Shown here in pieces: positions 10,322 through 20,702 of a stretch of DNA of 64,000 bases. Under the pieces are notes generated by a model that saw nothing but the letters and a program-made list of their open reading frames with translations, did no database searches and had not been told where the DNA came from. Location: positions 3,534,001 to 3,598,000 of the forward strand of contig JAWHQI010000013.1 in assembly GCA_033032865.1 (NCBI GenBank). Direction: 5' to 3'. Numbering within the stretch: position 1 is the first letter of the stretch; each line of letters starts with the position of its first letter. Source of the stretch: Dactylorhiza incarnata (taxonomy: Eukaryota > Streptophyta > Magnoliopsida > Asparagales > Orchidaceae). The position numbers and the translations under genes are program-made.

Positions 10322-11782
10322 TTAGCTTCCAATTTCTGTGATGTAATGTTTAGACTAAGTCTGGGGGAGAGCATGTGTTATCCACTATGCGCACGAGTTG
10401 CACCGCATGCTAGATGTGTTTTAAATCTTTTCATTGTCATTATCATTATTCCACGCTTCATGCACCACTTCACCCACATGAGCGCGCGCTTACCTATTTG
10501 TTGTAGTTCTGGATAAACTATTTTGGTTAGGAATGTGAATGGGGATGTTAGCTTAGGAATTACTATTTGGAGTGCGATGTTGACTCGAGCAGTGTTCTAG
10601 TCGCATCCGCATGCTACAATAGAATTTGAGTAAAACTAGATCATCTCTATGCATTTAATTTATGATTAGTATTCTTGCGTAGTTTTAGATTTATTATACT
10701 CAAATGGTGAATGTGAATGAAATTGGTGATAACCCGGTGTTGTGTGTGTACGAGCACTAGTCGTGTGTTGCTCGAGTCGGGAGGAAGGTTTACCTTTCTC
10801 GTGGGCTAAGAACTTGCCCCAAGCGACTTTCGAAGCATGGGCGAGAGCGACTCGTCGAGTTAAACGTGATGTAGGCCACCTTTTGGCTAGTTTGAGCCTT
10901 GTCGTTCCATGTCCTTTTCGCTCACCCTTGCAAGCCAAACTTGTGCCTACCACTCTTTTGTTCAGCTCCTCCTCCATTCACCAAGGCCTGAAGCTTTTCC
11001 CACTTTCGCAACCAAATTGATGTTTATCTGCACTCATGTTCTTGATTTGGTGTGATTTTTGGAATCTTTGTGATGTGATGAAAAAAACACGTTTTATTTT
11101 GCTGAATTTGAACCAACCGGAGGATAAGTAAAAGAAGAAAAGTATGTTGTAAAAAGAAAAGAAAAATTTGAAAAAGAAATATGTCGTAAAGAAATCCTTC
11201 CGAGCTAAATAGAAAATCTGTTGGTAATTGTGAAGTAGGCCGTGTGCACACCTGGTTTTCGTGATAAGTCTGGGGGTGTGTCACACGAGCATTGTTTTTG
11301 GTTTTGTGTGGTGCAGCGTTCCGTTAGCTCACTTGGGTTGCGTAGCCATCGTGTTTAAATTTGAATATCATACCGCAACCTAAGCCCCAATATAATCCTA
11401 AAAGCCCTATTGATTTGACTTGTGAGTTGCTAACGCCGTGGAGAGAGTGTGACCGGGCGAGCGTATGGTTCACGACGTTGATGGATTTCAGCGGAGTTAT
11501 TCCTAAACCCCGACCTTGTGCAACACCCACCTTAGTGTCTTGTTACTTTCACACCGGACATGATCGTTCGAATTCTTCATAATTCACCAACTGAGTATAA
11601 CTAAATCTCTACTTACGCTCTAATACTTTCGTAAATTAGTTAGCATAGTTAGAATCTCTTTTTACTAAATTTCTATTTGCATGCTTTTGTTACTTCGCAT
11701 TGTACTCCTTTGTGTAATTTTCTTTGTTAACCACCATTTTCACACTCCGCCGAATTTATTTGCTCGGGACGCGCAAACAGGT

Positions 11783-11795
11783 AAGTCTGGGGGTG
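11783..11795 (+). other. Polypurine tract of C1 copy 1
   Basis: AAGTCTGGGGGTG directly abuts the TGATGAGTCC of the next LTR. It is G-rich with one TCT interruption and the same in all C elements. Confidence 0.7.
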
Positions 11796-13223
11796 TGATG
11801 AGTCCCAATTATATACACATTTTTGGACTCATCTGGGCCGATTTTCTAGTCTTTGCACTTCACTTTAGACATGTTTTCATTCCTATTTAATACTCCATGC
11901 TAAGTGCACTTCTAGGCCCGTTTTGATGTTATTTCTTATTCATCTTCGTTACTAGTTTTCATGCAGTGTTAAGTGCCACCTTAAGTGGCTAGACTGGTGT
12001 TGTATGCTGGAACAGGAGTCGTGCAGGTGTTCCCGGTACAACTCTGTACAGGTGCACTGCGCACGATCACTGGCTCTATGGCGCACGACCACTGGTCGTG
12101 CGCCACTGATCGTGCGCACTTAACGCCCATTTTCTGAGTTCTGTCTGGCTTATCGCACGACCATTGACGATAGTGCGCACGACCACCGGTCGTGCGCCAC
12201 TGGTCATGCGAACATGTATTTTATAAATTTCTTTCATTTCAGGCTCCCTCCAGGCAGCGCACACGATCGCAGAATTTCAGTGCGCACGACCACTGGTCGT
12301 GCGCCAATGACCATGCGCAGTATTCAGTCCAGCGCCTATATATTGCCTGTTCCGATTTTAGGGCGGGATCGAGCCGCCGGGAGCGCAATTGGCAGTCCGT
12401 ACGCGGGCGATTTCCATCCTTGGACGCCTCCACTTCATCTCCTACGCAAGGGGAAGTCCTCTCCAACCATTCCAAGCATTTCCCCATTGTCCGGGAGCAT
12501 TCTCCACCATCTGCAAGCCCTCAAGCAGCTGTTCTCCACTCCAGTCCGGTGAGAAGAAGAGGAATCCTGAGGTAGAAGACGACGGAACCACGTAGAGAGA
12601 TCGTGACAGTTTCTCTACACCGGAAGCACAGTCCGCCCGAGTTCGGAGGTAGCTTGCCAAACTACCATTCCGGCCGTGAACGGCCGCTAGTCTTCATCCA
12701 TTGGTTATCTCTTTCCTCTCTCCTTCGTTGTAATCTTTGAATCTTTTAAACTTGAATCTCATGATATTTGGTTTAAATGAAATGAATGTTTCTCCTCTTC
12801 TCATCATTACTTGCTTGTGAATCGCTTCGCCTCCACTCATCCACTCACTCACTCACGCACTCAAGGTGTTCGATACGCGTTAGCAAGAGCTAACGGCGTT
12901 TGTGAAGAGGTGTTTGCGACCATCACTTTCCCGCACTAGAGCACGCTCCATCCGCCTCACGAAGCACGGCATCGCGGCCGTTGCATCCATCTCGCCTTGC
13001 GAAGCGGTGCTTTCGACCCGCATTTCCTTCATTTTTGTTAAGAGTAGAAACACCCAACCAAAACCCCTCTTTTTTTGTGTGTTTGTTCACGCTTGTGTAA
13101 CAATTGTCACACAACGCGATTCGTTCACCCAACCTGCATTCCTCAAGAGACCGACACTCGGGGATTATATTCCCAAACTTTATTACTTGCGTGACCGGTG
13201 CACTTGCCGAAAATATCGCATCA
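11796..13223 (+). repeat. C1 LTR 2, shared by internal regions 1 and 2
   Basis: 1428 bases, TGATGAGTCC...CGCATCA. A polypurine tract lies on its left and a primer binding site on its right (13230-13247, one mismatch: GGCGCCATTGCC). It therefore acts as 3' LTR for copy 1 and 5' LTR for copy 2, and no target duplication surrounds it. Confidence 0.85.
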
Positions 13224-13489
13224 AGTTTTTGGCGCCATTGCCGGGGAATGTTCAGGCGTGTAACGTCTTGAGTTGTGAGCTTTTGTTACAAGAGCAGTTG
13301 TTTTTTATTTCCTTTGTTTTGTTTTGTTTTTGTTGTGACTGTGCATGCAGAGACAAGCCACGGGGGAACTTGTACCCTTCGATCCAGAAATCGAACGGAC
13401 CGCTCGCGCACGAAGGCGCGCAGCAGCCGTACATGCAGCAATGGGTGACCACATAGACCTAGACAATGTTGAACAAAGAGTGCCCGCTG

Positions 13490-13494
13490 TGGGG
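13490..13494 (+). repeat. Target duplication of the solo LTR, left copy
   Basis: tgggg, repeated at 15174-15178 on the other side of the solo LTR. Confidence 0.8.
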
Positions 13495-15173
13495 TGATGC
13501 GAAGATTCGGCAAGTGCACCGGTCGCGCAAGTAATAATAATGGGGAAAATCCCCGAGTGTCGGTCTCTTGAGGAACACAGTAAGGTGGAGTTTATTATCG
13601 AGAAAGTCTTGAGATCGAAGTCCTGCGGTAGGTGGAATGCGAACGAAAGGGGCTTTGAGGTTTGCAAACAAAAGTAAATACTACGCCTACTCCTATGCAA
13701 TGCCGCTATGCAATGCTTCGATCGGCGGGATGGAAACTAGGCAGGCCTTGAGCGCGCTGCGTCGAAAGGGCGGATGGACGAGAAGGCTAACGGGAACGAG
13801 CTATGCAGGCCTTGAGCGCGCTGCTTCGTTAGGCGAGTGGAATACGGGTCGCGATGCCACGCTTCGGTGGCCGGATGGGCGAGTAGGCTTACGGATTGAG
13901 GGTCGCAAGCACCTCATCGACAAGCACGCCACTAGCAATTGCTAGTGCGGCACCGGACACGGTAGTGGAGCGGAAAATCGATGGGGGTGCACCTCATTAA
14001 CACAAATGAACAAAATGATTTCATAGACATGAAATTAACAATACTAACATAGTTCATAGCGTTCATCATCAAGATAAAGAGAGTACAAACAAATACAACC
14101 ACATAAGTAGAAGAAAAAGGCAAGAGATACGACCGAATCCAGAGTCTCGTTGTAGATTCACGGTAGGAAGCACCGGGTTGTCAATCCGCGTCCTAGCTCG
14201 GTCTCAACTGCGTCCGGGGTAGAGGAGGGCTGTCACACCTCCCAATGGACCCGTCTTCTCCAGCGATTTACCATCCGGCCACGTCTAATGCGAAGAATTT
14301 CTTCTTAAGCGATCAAAATGAGTGTAGAATCCCTTCCTTTAAGTCCTTGGATGATGGAGGAGGCCTAGGGGGTGAAAACCCTTTGAAAATGGAGAAAACG
14401 GCGGACTGAACGGAGCCAAAAGACGTAATCCCGACCTAATTCGCGATCAGGTCATTATATAGGCGCTGAATTAAAAAGCGCGCACGGTCATTGGCGCACG
14501 ACCAGTGGTCGTGCGCACTAGAATCCTGTGATCGTGCGCCTGTCTGGGTGGAACCTGCAAGACACGAAGTTTATAAAATAAAATGTTCGCACGACCAGTG
14601 GCGCACGACCGGTGGTCGTGCGCAATAGATGAAACAGTACTCATAAAATTACTGTTAAGTGCGCACGAATAGTGGCGCACGACCGGTGGTCGTGCGCACT
14701 GGAGTTGATGGTCGTGCGCACTACAACAAACAGAACTCGGAAATTAAATGGTAAGTGCGCACGTGCAGTGGCGCGCGACCGATGGTCGTGCGCACTGGCA
14801 TTGATGGTCGTGCACACTGCACCAAACAGAACTCATGAAAAAGGTGTTACGTGCACACGATCAGTGGCGCACGACCAGTGGTCATGCGCAATAGAACCGG
14901 CGATCGTGCGCAGTGTTCCTATGTAGAATTGCACCGGGAACACTCGCACGACTCCTATTCCAGGCACAACCACAAATCTAGCCACTGAAAGTGGCACTTA
15001 ACAGCGCATGAAAACTACTAAAGACAATAAGCATAAAATCACACCAAAATGGGCCTAGAAGTGCACCTAGCATGGATTATCAAATATAAGCTATAACAAG
15101 GCTATAGTGCGGTGAATTGACTAAATAACGGCCCGGATGAGTCCATAAATGTGTATATGATCAGGACTCATCA
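13495..15173 (-). mobile_element. Solo LTR, minus strand, mosaic of C2-like and C3-like sequence
   Basis: It begins TGATGCG and ends ACTCATCA on the + strand, with tgggg duplicated on both sides. No internal region or second LTR is present, so it is a solo LTR left by LTR-LTR recombination. Read on the minus strand, the first 700 bases or so (15173 down to about 14460) match C2 U3, including the palindromic cluster. The rest (about 14300 down to 13495) matches the C3 LTR at 59800-60789, including CACTAGCAATTGCTAGTG. Confidence 0.85.
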
Positions 15174-15178
15174 TGGGG
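15174..15178 (+). repeat. Target duplication of the solo LTR, right copy
   Basis: tgggg after the ATCA end of the solo LTR; matches 13490-13494. Confidence 0.8.
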
Positions 15179-16745
15179 CAGCACCAACCTGGAGATGAGC
15201 AAGAGGTAGTGAGACCTCAACCCAGAACGATGAGAGATTATACCACTCCGACAGCTGGGAGTGTTTATCCTGGGTTTGGTCCCAATATTATGAATAACCA
15301 GTTCGAGATCAAACCTGCGATCTTGAACATCATCCGGAACAATGCTCAGTTCTCTGGGATGGCCAGTGAAGATCCGCACCTGCACCTGGCTGAGTTTTCT
15401 GATATCTGCGGAACTTTCCGCTATGCTGGGATTCCTGATGACACAGTCAAGCTGCGACTGTTCCCATTCTCGCTTCGCGACAAGGCCAAGGTGTGGCTTC
15501 ATTCTATTCCTCCGGGGACCGCTGCGACTTGGGATGTTCTCGCATCCAAGTTCCTAGCCAAATTTCACCCTGTCGATAAAATTGTAAGTCTGCGGCGGGA
15601 GATCGCCACCTTTCGCCAAGCCGATCAAGAGACCCTTGCCGAGGCGTGGGAGCGTCTTAACGATCTTCTCCGCCGTTGCCCGAACCACGAGCTCCAACCG
15701 TGGAATGTGGTAGAGACATTTTACTTTGCGATCGAGCCCAACTACAGGGCAATGATCGATGCTGCTGCGGGTGGTACTCTAATGAACCACACTCCAGAGG
15801 AGGCCCTTCGGATTCTGCGCGACACCGCCTCCCACAGTACATTCTGGACTGCCGGGAGAAATGCACCAAGGAACGCCTGCGGTCTCTTTGTGGTCGACTC
15901 ACTTCCTCCTACACCCGCTCCTGCTGCTGTCATTACGTGCGAAGGATGTGGAGGCGGCGGCCACCACGCGTACGAATGCTCAGGGAACAACGTATCAGGT
16001 GACTTTGCGCACTTACCCTTGAATGAATCCGTTAATTTTGTAGGAAATCAGTCTAAGGGGGTGCCATTTAATAATGCTTATCATCCGGGAGTGAGAAGTC
16101 ACCCGAACTTCTCATGGAACCCAAACACGCATGTCCAACGATGGGCACCGGGGCAACATAAAAACGATGCTTATGCCTCCGGGAGCCAACCGAGGCCACC
16201 GCACCCGGATTATAACCAAGGCCCCCCAACCCAAAAAAAGAGTAATCTGGAGGAGATGATGGAAAAATTTATGCAAGCGGCTACCTCAAATATGGTGAAC
16301 CAAACCGCATCCATGCGGAACTTGGAAACGCAGCTGGGCCAATTGGCCCAAGTGCTAACCGAGCGGTCGCATGGGACCCTTCCTAGCAACACTGAAAAGA
16401 ACCCAATAGATCAAGGGAAGAGTCTCGGCGATATGGTAGAGGCTGATCCAAGTGAGTTAGTGATTTCTTGTTCCATCAATAATATTGAAACGAAAGCATT
16501 GTGCGATTCCGGCTCCTCCCGCAACGTCATTGCGTTGCAAGATGTTGCTAAATTACAACTTGAGTTGAACACGGAGGATCGGAAATCCCTTGTGCTTGCT
16601 AATGGGACCGTTATACAATCTGAGGGGGAAGTGAAAAATGTGGAAGTGATAGTTGAGGGGACGATTGTGGTTGCTGATTTTCAGGTGTTGGGACCCCAGG
16701 AAAATAACTCTATCCCTATCTTGGGCGTGCCGTTCTTGAAAGAGA

Positions 16746-16750
16746 GCGGT
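16746..16750 (+). repeat. Target duplication of C2-1, left copy
   Basis: gcggt before TGATGAGTCC; repeated at 23997-24001. Confidence 0.85.
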
Positions 16751-18256
16751 TGATGAGTCCTGATCATATACACATTTATGGACTCATCCGGGCCGTTATT
16801 TAGTCATTTCTCCGCACTTTAGCCTTGTTTTAGTTTATATTTGATAATCCATGCTAGGTGCACATCTTGGCCCACTTTGGTGTGTTTTTCGTGCTTTTTG
16901 TCTTTAGTAGTATTCTTGTGCTGTTAGGTGCCATTTTCAGTGGCTAGATCTGTGGTTATGCTGGAATAGGAGTCGTGCAAGTGTTCCCGGTGCAATTCTG
17001 CACAGGAACACTGCGCACGATCACCGGTTCTATTGCGCACGACCACTGGTCATGCGCCACTGATCGTGTGCACTTAACCCTTTTTCACGAGTTCTGTTTT
17101 ATGCAGTGCGCATGACCATCAACGACAGTGCGCACGACCACCGGTCGTGCGCCACTGCTCGTGCGCACTTACCATTTAATTTCTGAGTTCTGTTTGCTGT
17201 AGTGCGCACGACCATCAACTCCAGTGCGCACGACCACCGGTCGTGCGCCACTGGTCGTGCGAACATTTTATTTTATAATTTCGTATCTTGCAGGTTCCAC
17301 CCAGGCAGTGCGCACGATCGCAGAATTCCAGTGCGCACGACCACTGGTCGTGCGCCAATGATCGTGCGCAGTATTTAATCCAGCGCCTATTTAAACGCCT
17401 GTTGCGATTTTAGGGCGGATCGTTCATGCCGGGAGCGGGATTCCTGTTCCGTACGCCGCCGATTTCCACCTTGGGACGCCTCCACTTCATCTCCTACGCA
17501 AGGGGAAGCCTCCTCCACCCATTCGAAGACTTCCTCCATTGTCCGTGAGTGTTCTCCATCGTCCGCAAGCCTCCAAGCAAGCATTCTTTCATTCCGCTCG
17601 GTGAGAAGAAGAAGAAACCTAAAGTCGAAGACGACGGAGCACGTAGGGAGATCGTGACAGCTCTCTACGCCGGAAGCATTGTCCGTCCGAGTCCGGAGGT
17701 AGCCCGACAACCTACCATTCCGGCCGTGAACGGCCGCTAGTCTTCAACATCGGTTATTTCTTTCCTCTTTCCTCGTTGTACTCTTTGAACCGTGTAAAAC
17801 TCGAATATTGAGATGTTATTTGTTTAAATGAATGTCTCTTTGTTATTCTTCATGGTTTGGTTGTGATTCACTCCGTTCTCATTCACTCACTCGTGCCCGC
17901 ACGCAAGGTGTTTGTCCCGCGTTAGCAAGAGCTAACGGCGGTTGTGAAGAGGTGTTTGCGACCCTCACCCTCTCGCACTTGAGTTCACTTCATCCGCCTC
18001 ACGAAGCACGGCATCGCGGCCGTTGCATCCACCTCACTTTGCGAAGCGGTGTTTTCGACCCGCATTTCTTTTGTTATTGCTAAGATTAGGAAAACCAACC
18101 AAAAACCCCTCTTTGTGTTTGTTGAACGCTTGTGTAACAATCATCTCTGCGCGATTCGTTCACCCATCCTGCATTCCTCAAGAGACCGACATCCGGGGAA
18201 TTTATTCTCCACAATTATTACTTGACAGCGACCGGTGCACTTGCCGACACGCATCA
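16751..18256 (+). repeat. C2-1 5' LTR
   Basis: 1506 bases, TGATGAGTCCTGATC...ACGCATCA. It carries the terminal hairpin, the palindromic U3 cluster (16995-17380), TATTTAAA at 17389-17396 as likely TATA box, and the GTTAGC/GCTAAC stem at 17921-17936. Confidence 0.92.
17389..17396 (+). promoter_or_regulatory. TATA-like box in C2 LTR
   Basis: TATTTAAA immediately downstream of the palindromic cluster, at the position of CTATATATTG in the C1 LTR. Confidence 0.5.
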
Positions 18257-18262
18257 AGTTTT

Positions 18263-18280
18263 TGGCGCCGTTGCCGGGGA
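18263..18280 (+). other. Primer binding site, tRNA-Asp type (C2-1)
   Basis: TGGCGCCGTTGCCGGGGA, six bases after the LTR end. Confidence 0.9.
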
Positions 18281-18371
18281 TTGCAGGCGTGTTTCGTCTT
18301 GTGTTGTGACTTTCATTATACGAGCAGTTGTTTTTTATTTTCTTTGTTTTTCTTTTTTTTTTTGACAGTTC

Positions 18372-20702
18372 ATGCAGAGGCAGGTCGCAGGTGAACTCGC
18401 ACCTTTTGATCCAGAAATCGAACGAACTGCTCGCGCGCGAAGGCGCGCTGCGGCTGTACAAGCGGCCATGGGTGATCAGGTAGACCCAAATAATGTTGAT
18501 CCGAGAATGCCCGGCGTGGGGGAACATCAGCCTGGGATTGAGCAGGAGGCAGTCAGGCCTCGACCCCGCACGATGAGGGACTACACCACTCCAACTGCTG
18601 GGAGTGTGTATCCGGGGTTCGGGCCAAACATTATGAATAATCAGTTTGAGATCAAGCCTGCGATCTTAAACATCATCCGGAACAACGCTCAGTTCTCGGG
18701 GTTGGCCAGCGAAGATCAGCATCTGCATCTGGCGGAGTTTTCTGATATTTGCGGAACCTTCCGCTACGCGGGGATTGCTGACGACACGGTCAAGCTTAGA
18801 CTGTTTCCCTTTTCACTCTGCGACAAAGCAAAGGTGTGGCTCCACTCCATTCCGCCCGGGACTGCTGCAACTTGGGATGCCCTCGCATCCAAGTTCCTTG
18901 CTAAATTCCACCCTGTGGATAAGATTGTAAGCTTGCGGCGGGAGATCGCCACATTTCGCCAACTTGACCAAGAGACCCTTGCTGAAGCTTGGGAGCGCCT
19001 CAACGATCTCCTTCGTCGTTGCCCTGGCCACGAGCTCCAACCATGGAATGTGGTTGAATTGTTCTACTTCGTAATCGAGCCCAACTATCGGGCAATGATC
19101 GATGCTGCGGCGGGTGGTACCTTGATGAACCACACTCCTGATGAAGCCCTCCGAATTTTGCGCGACACTGCCTCCCACAGTACATTCTGGACTGCAGGGA
19201 GAAATGCTCCAAGAAGCGGCCGAGGTCTTTTCATGGTCGACTCTCTCCCTTCTCCATCCCCACCTGCTGCTATCATTACCTGCGAGGGATGTGGAGGCGG
19301 AGGCCACCACGCGTATGAGTGTTCGGGGAACAACGTGGCAGGTGATTTCGCACACTTGAACTTGAACGAATCTGTTAATTATGTAGGAAATCAGCCTAGG
19401 GGGGCGCCTTTCAATAATGCTTATAATCCGGGAGCGAGAAGTCACCCGAACTTCTCGTGGAATCCAAACACACCTGGCCAACGATGGGCACCGGGGCAGC
19501 ATCAAAACGATGCTTACGCCTCCGGGAGCCAACCGAGGCCACTACACCCGGATTATAACCAAGGTCCCCCATTCCAAAAAAAGAGTAATTTGGAGGAAAT
19601 GATGGAGAAGTTCATGCAAGCGGCCAACTCTAATATGGTGAATCAAACTGCATCCATGCGAAACCTGGAAACGCAGTTGGGCCAATTGGCCCAAGTGCTA
19701 ACTGAGCGATCGCAGGGGACCCTTCCCAGCAACACGGAGAAGAACCCAATTGATCAAGGGAAGAGTCTTGGGGATGTGGTAGAGGTTGAACCGAGTGAGC
19801 TGGTAATTTCTTGTGCCATCAATAAGGTTGAAACAAAAGCTTTATGCGATTCCGGTTCCTCCCGCAACGTCATTGCACTGCAAGATGTTGCGAAATTACA
19901 ACTTGAGATGAACACGGAGGAAAGGAAATCGCTTATTCTCGCTAACGACACTATTATCCAATCTGAGGGGGAAGTGAGAAATGTGGAAGTAATAGTTGAG
20001 GGGACGACTATGGTCGCGGACTTTCAGGTGTTGGGCCCCCAGGAAAATCAATCCATTCCTATCTTGGGCGTGCCGTTCTTGAAAGAGAGCAGCGCCACCC
20101 TTGACTTCGCTGCGGGGTGTGTTCTCCTACCTAACAAGGCGCTGCAGCCCACTCGCCTCGAAGCTACAGCTGACACATCCACTCCTCCCCCTCTCGTGAT
20201 TTCTGATGAATTTCTAAGATGTGCAGGAAAGATACATGATCAAGAAACAGGTGAAGGAGGAATGGAGGAGCTCCAATCGGATGAGGAAGAAGAGGTCGAC
20301 TTCCGGAAAGAATTTGACTCCGAGAAGGAGGAAGACGGCAGTTCGGGAAACGTTGACGTGAATGTAGTTAGGGTTGCTGATTACTTATCTTCTTATGGTG
20401 AATCATGTAATAAACTATCTAAGCGCTCAATCTCTTGGGCCGATCCGGTAGTCACCACGATGCCGGAAGTGACGCCACCTGATTCTAAGGAGGAAAAATC
20501 TGAGAACTCTCAACGGTGGCAGTCTCCGACTGTCACCAAACTTAAAAAGGAAAAACTTCTGCGCGACGCTCGTGCTGCCGCTCTTCGTGGCAAGGTGGCG
20601 GAGGTTAGGGGAGCATTGGGTAACACCAGTGCTGGCCCTAAAGCCTTCACCTCTCGCCTACGTGCTACGGGAGACGCGCATCATAAGAGCGCTTTTAGTT
20701 GA
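18372..20702 (+). CDS. Gag-protease polyprotein of C2-1, intact
   Basis: 776 residues with no lesion. The Gag domain is at about 115-225 (LRLFPFSL.DKAKVWLHSIPPGTAATWD, FLAKFHPVDKIVSLRREIATFRQ). A CCHC zinc knuckle has C304, C307, H312 and C317, for RNA packaging. An aspartic protease has D493-S494-G495 as catalytic motif and SIPILGVPFL near 560, to mature the particle. The tail (about 620-776) is acidic and then basic, with no recognised domain, and replaces RT, RNase H and integrase. The start at 18372 fits the first ATG after the leader and is shared with other C copies; an inner ATG (MGDQVDP, 18468) is the alternative. It would form particles in the cytoplasm and depend on an Athila relative for pol. 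Confidence 0.92.
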   Translation: MQRQVAGELAPFDPEIERTARARRRAAAVQAAMGDQVDPNNVDPRMPGVGEHQPGIEQEAVRPRPRTMRDYTTPTAGSVYPGFGPNIMNNQFEIKPAILNIIRNNAQFSGLASEDQHLHLAEFSDICGTFRYAGIADDTVKLRLFPFSLCDKAKVWLHSIPPGTAATWDALASKFLAKFHPVDKIVSLRREIATFRQLDQETLAEAWERLNDLLRRCPGHELQPWNVVELFYFVIEPNYRAMIDAAAGGTLMNHTPDEALRILRDTASHSTFWTAGRNAPRSGRGLFMVDSLPSPSPPAAIITCEGCGGGGHHAYECSGNNVAGDFAHLNLNESVNYVGNQPRGAPFNNAYNPGARSHPNFSWNPNTPGQRWAPGQHQNDAYASGSQPRPLHPDYNQGPPFQKKSNLEEMMEKFMQAANSNMVNQTASMRNLETQLGQLAQVLTERSQGTLPSNTEKNPIDQGKSLGDVVEVEPSELVISCAINKVETKALCDSGSSRNVIALQDVAKLQLEMNTEERKSLILANDTIIQSEGEVRNVEVIVEGTTMVADFQVLGPQENQSIPILGVPFLKESSATLDFAAGCVLLPNKALQPTRLEATADTSTPPPLVISDEFLRCAGKIHDQETGEGGMEELQSDEEEEVDFRKEFDSEKEEDGSSGNVDVNVVRVADYLSSYGESCNKLSKRSISWADPVVTTMPEVTPPDSKEEKSENSQRWQSPTVTKLKKEKLLRDARAAALRGKVAEVRGALGNTSAGPKAFTSRLRATGDAHHKSAFS

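Larger units (their letters stand above)
9977..11795 (+). other. Long 3' non-coding region of C1 copy 1
   Basis: It starts with a block resembling the post-pol segment of Athila elements (GGTCCAGCTTAAGGACAT, then AAGCGCTGCTGGGAGACAAC). It contains an ATGCTCA/TGAGCAT hairpin (10258-10275), a run of 31 C (10291-10321) and three AAGTCTGGGGG tracts (about 10353, 11263, 11783). The last abuts the LTR and is the likely functional polypurine tract. Equivalent regions are 24608-26402 and 30281-32074. I see no convincing gene. Confidence 0.75.

Noticed and set aside
10138..10341. Small protein with a proline run
   Set aside because: The run is only the poly-C tract translated; sister copies lack it.
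10666..11020. Conserved small ORFs on both strands of the C-element 3' region (about 92-103 residues)
   Set aside because: They recur because the DNA is nearly identical between recent copies. In C2-1 the antisense frame is shortened to 65 codons, and in C2-2 it is broken by stops, so coding is not supported.
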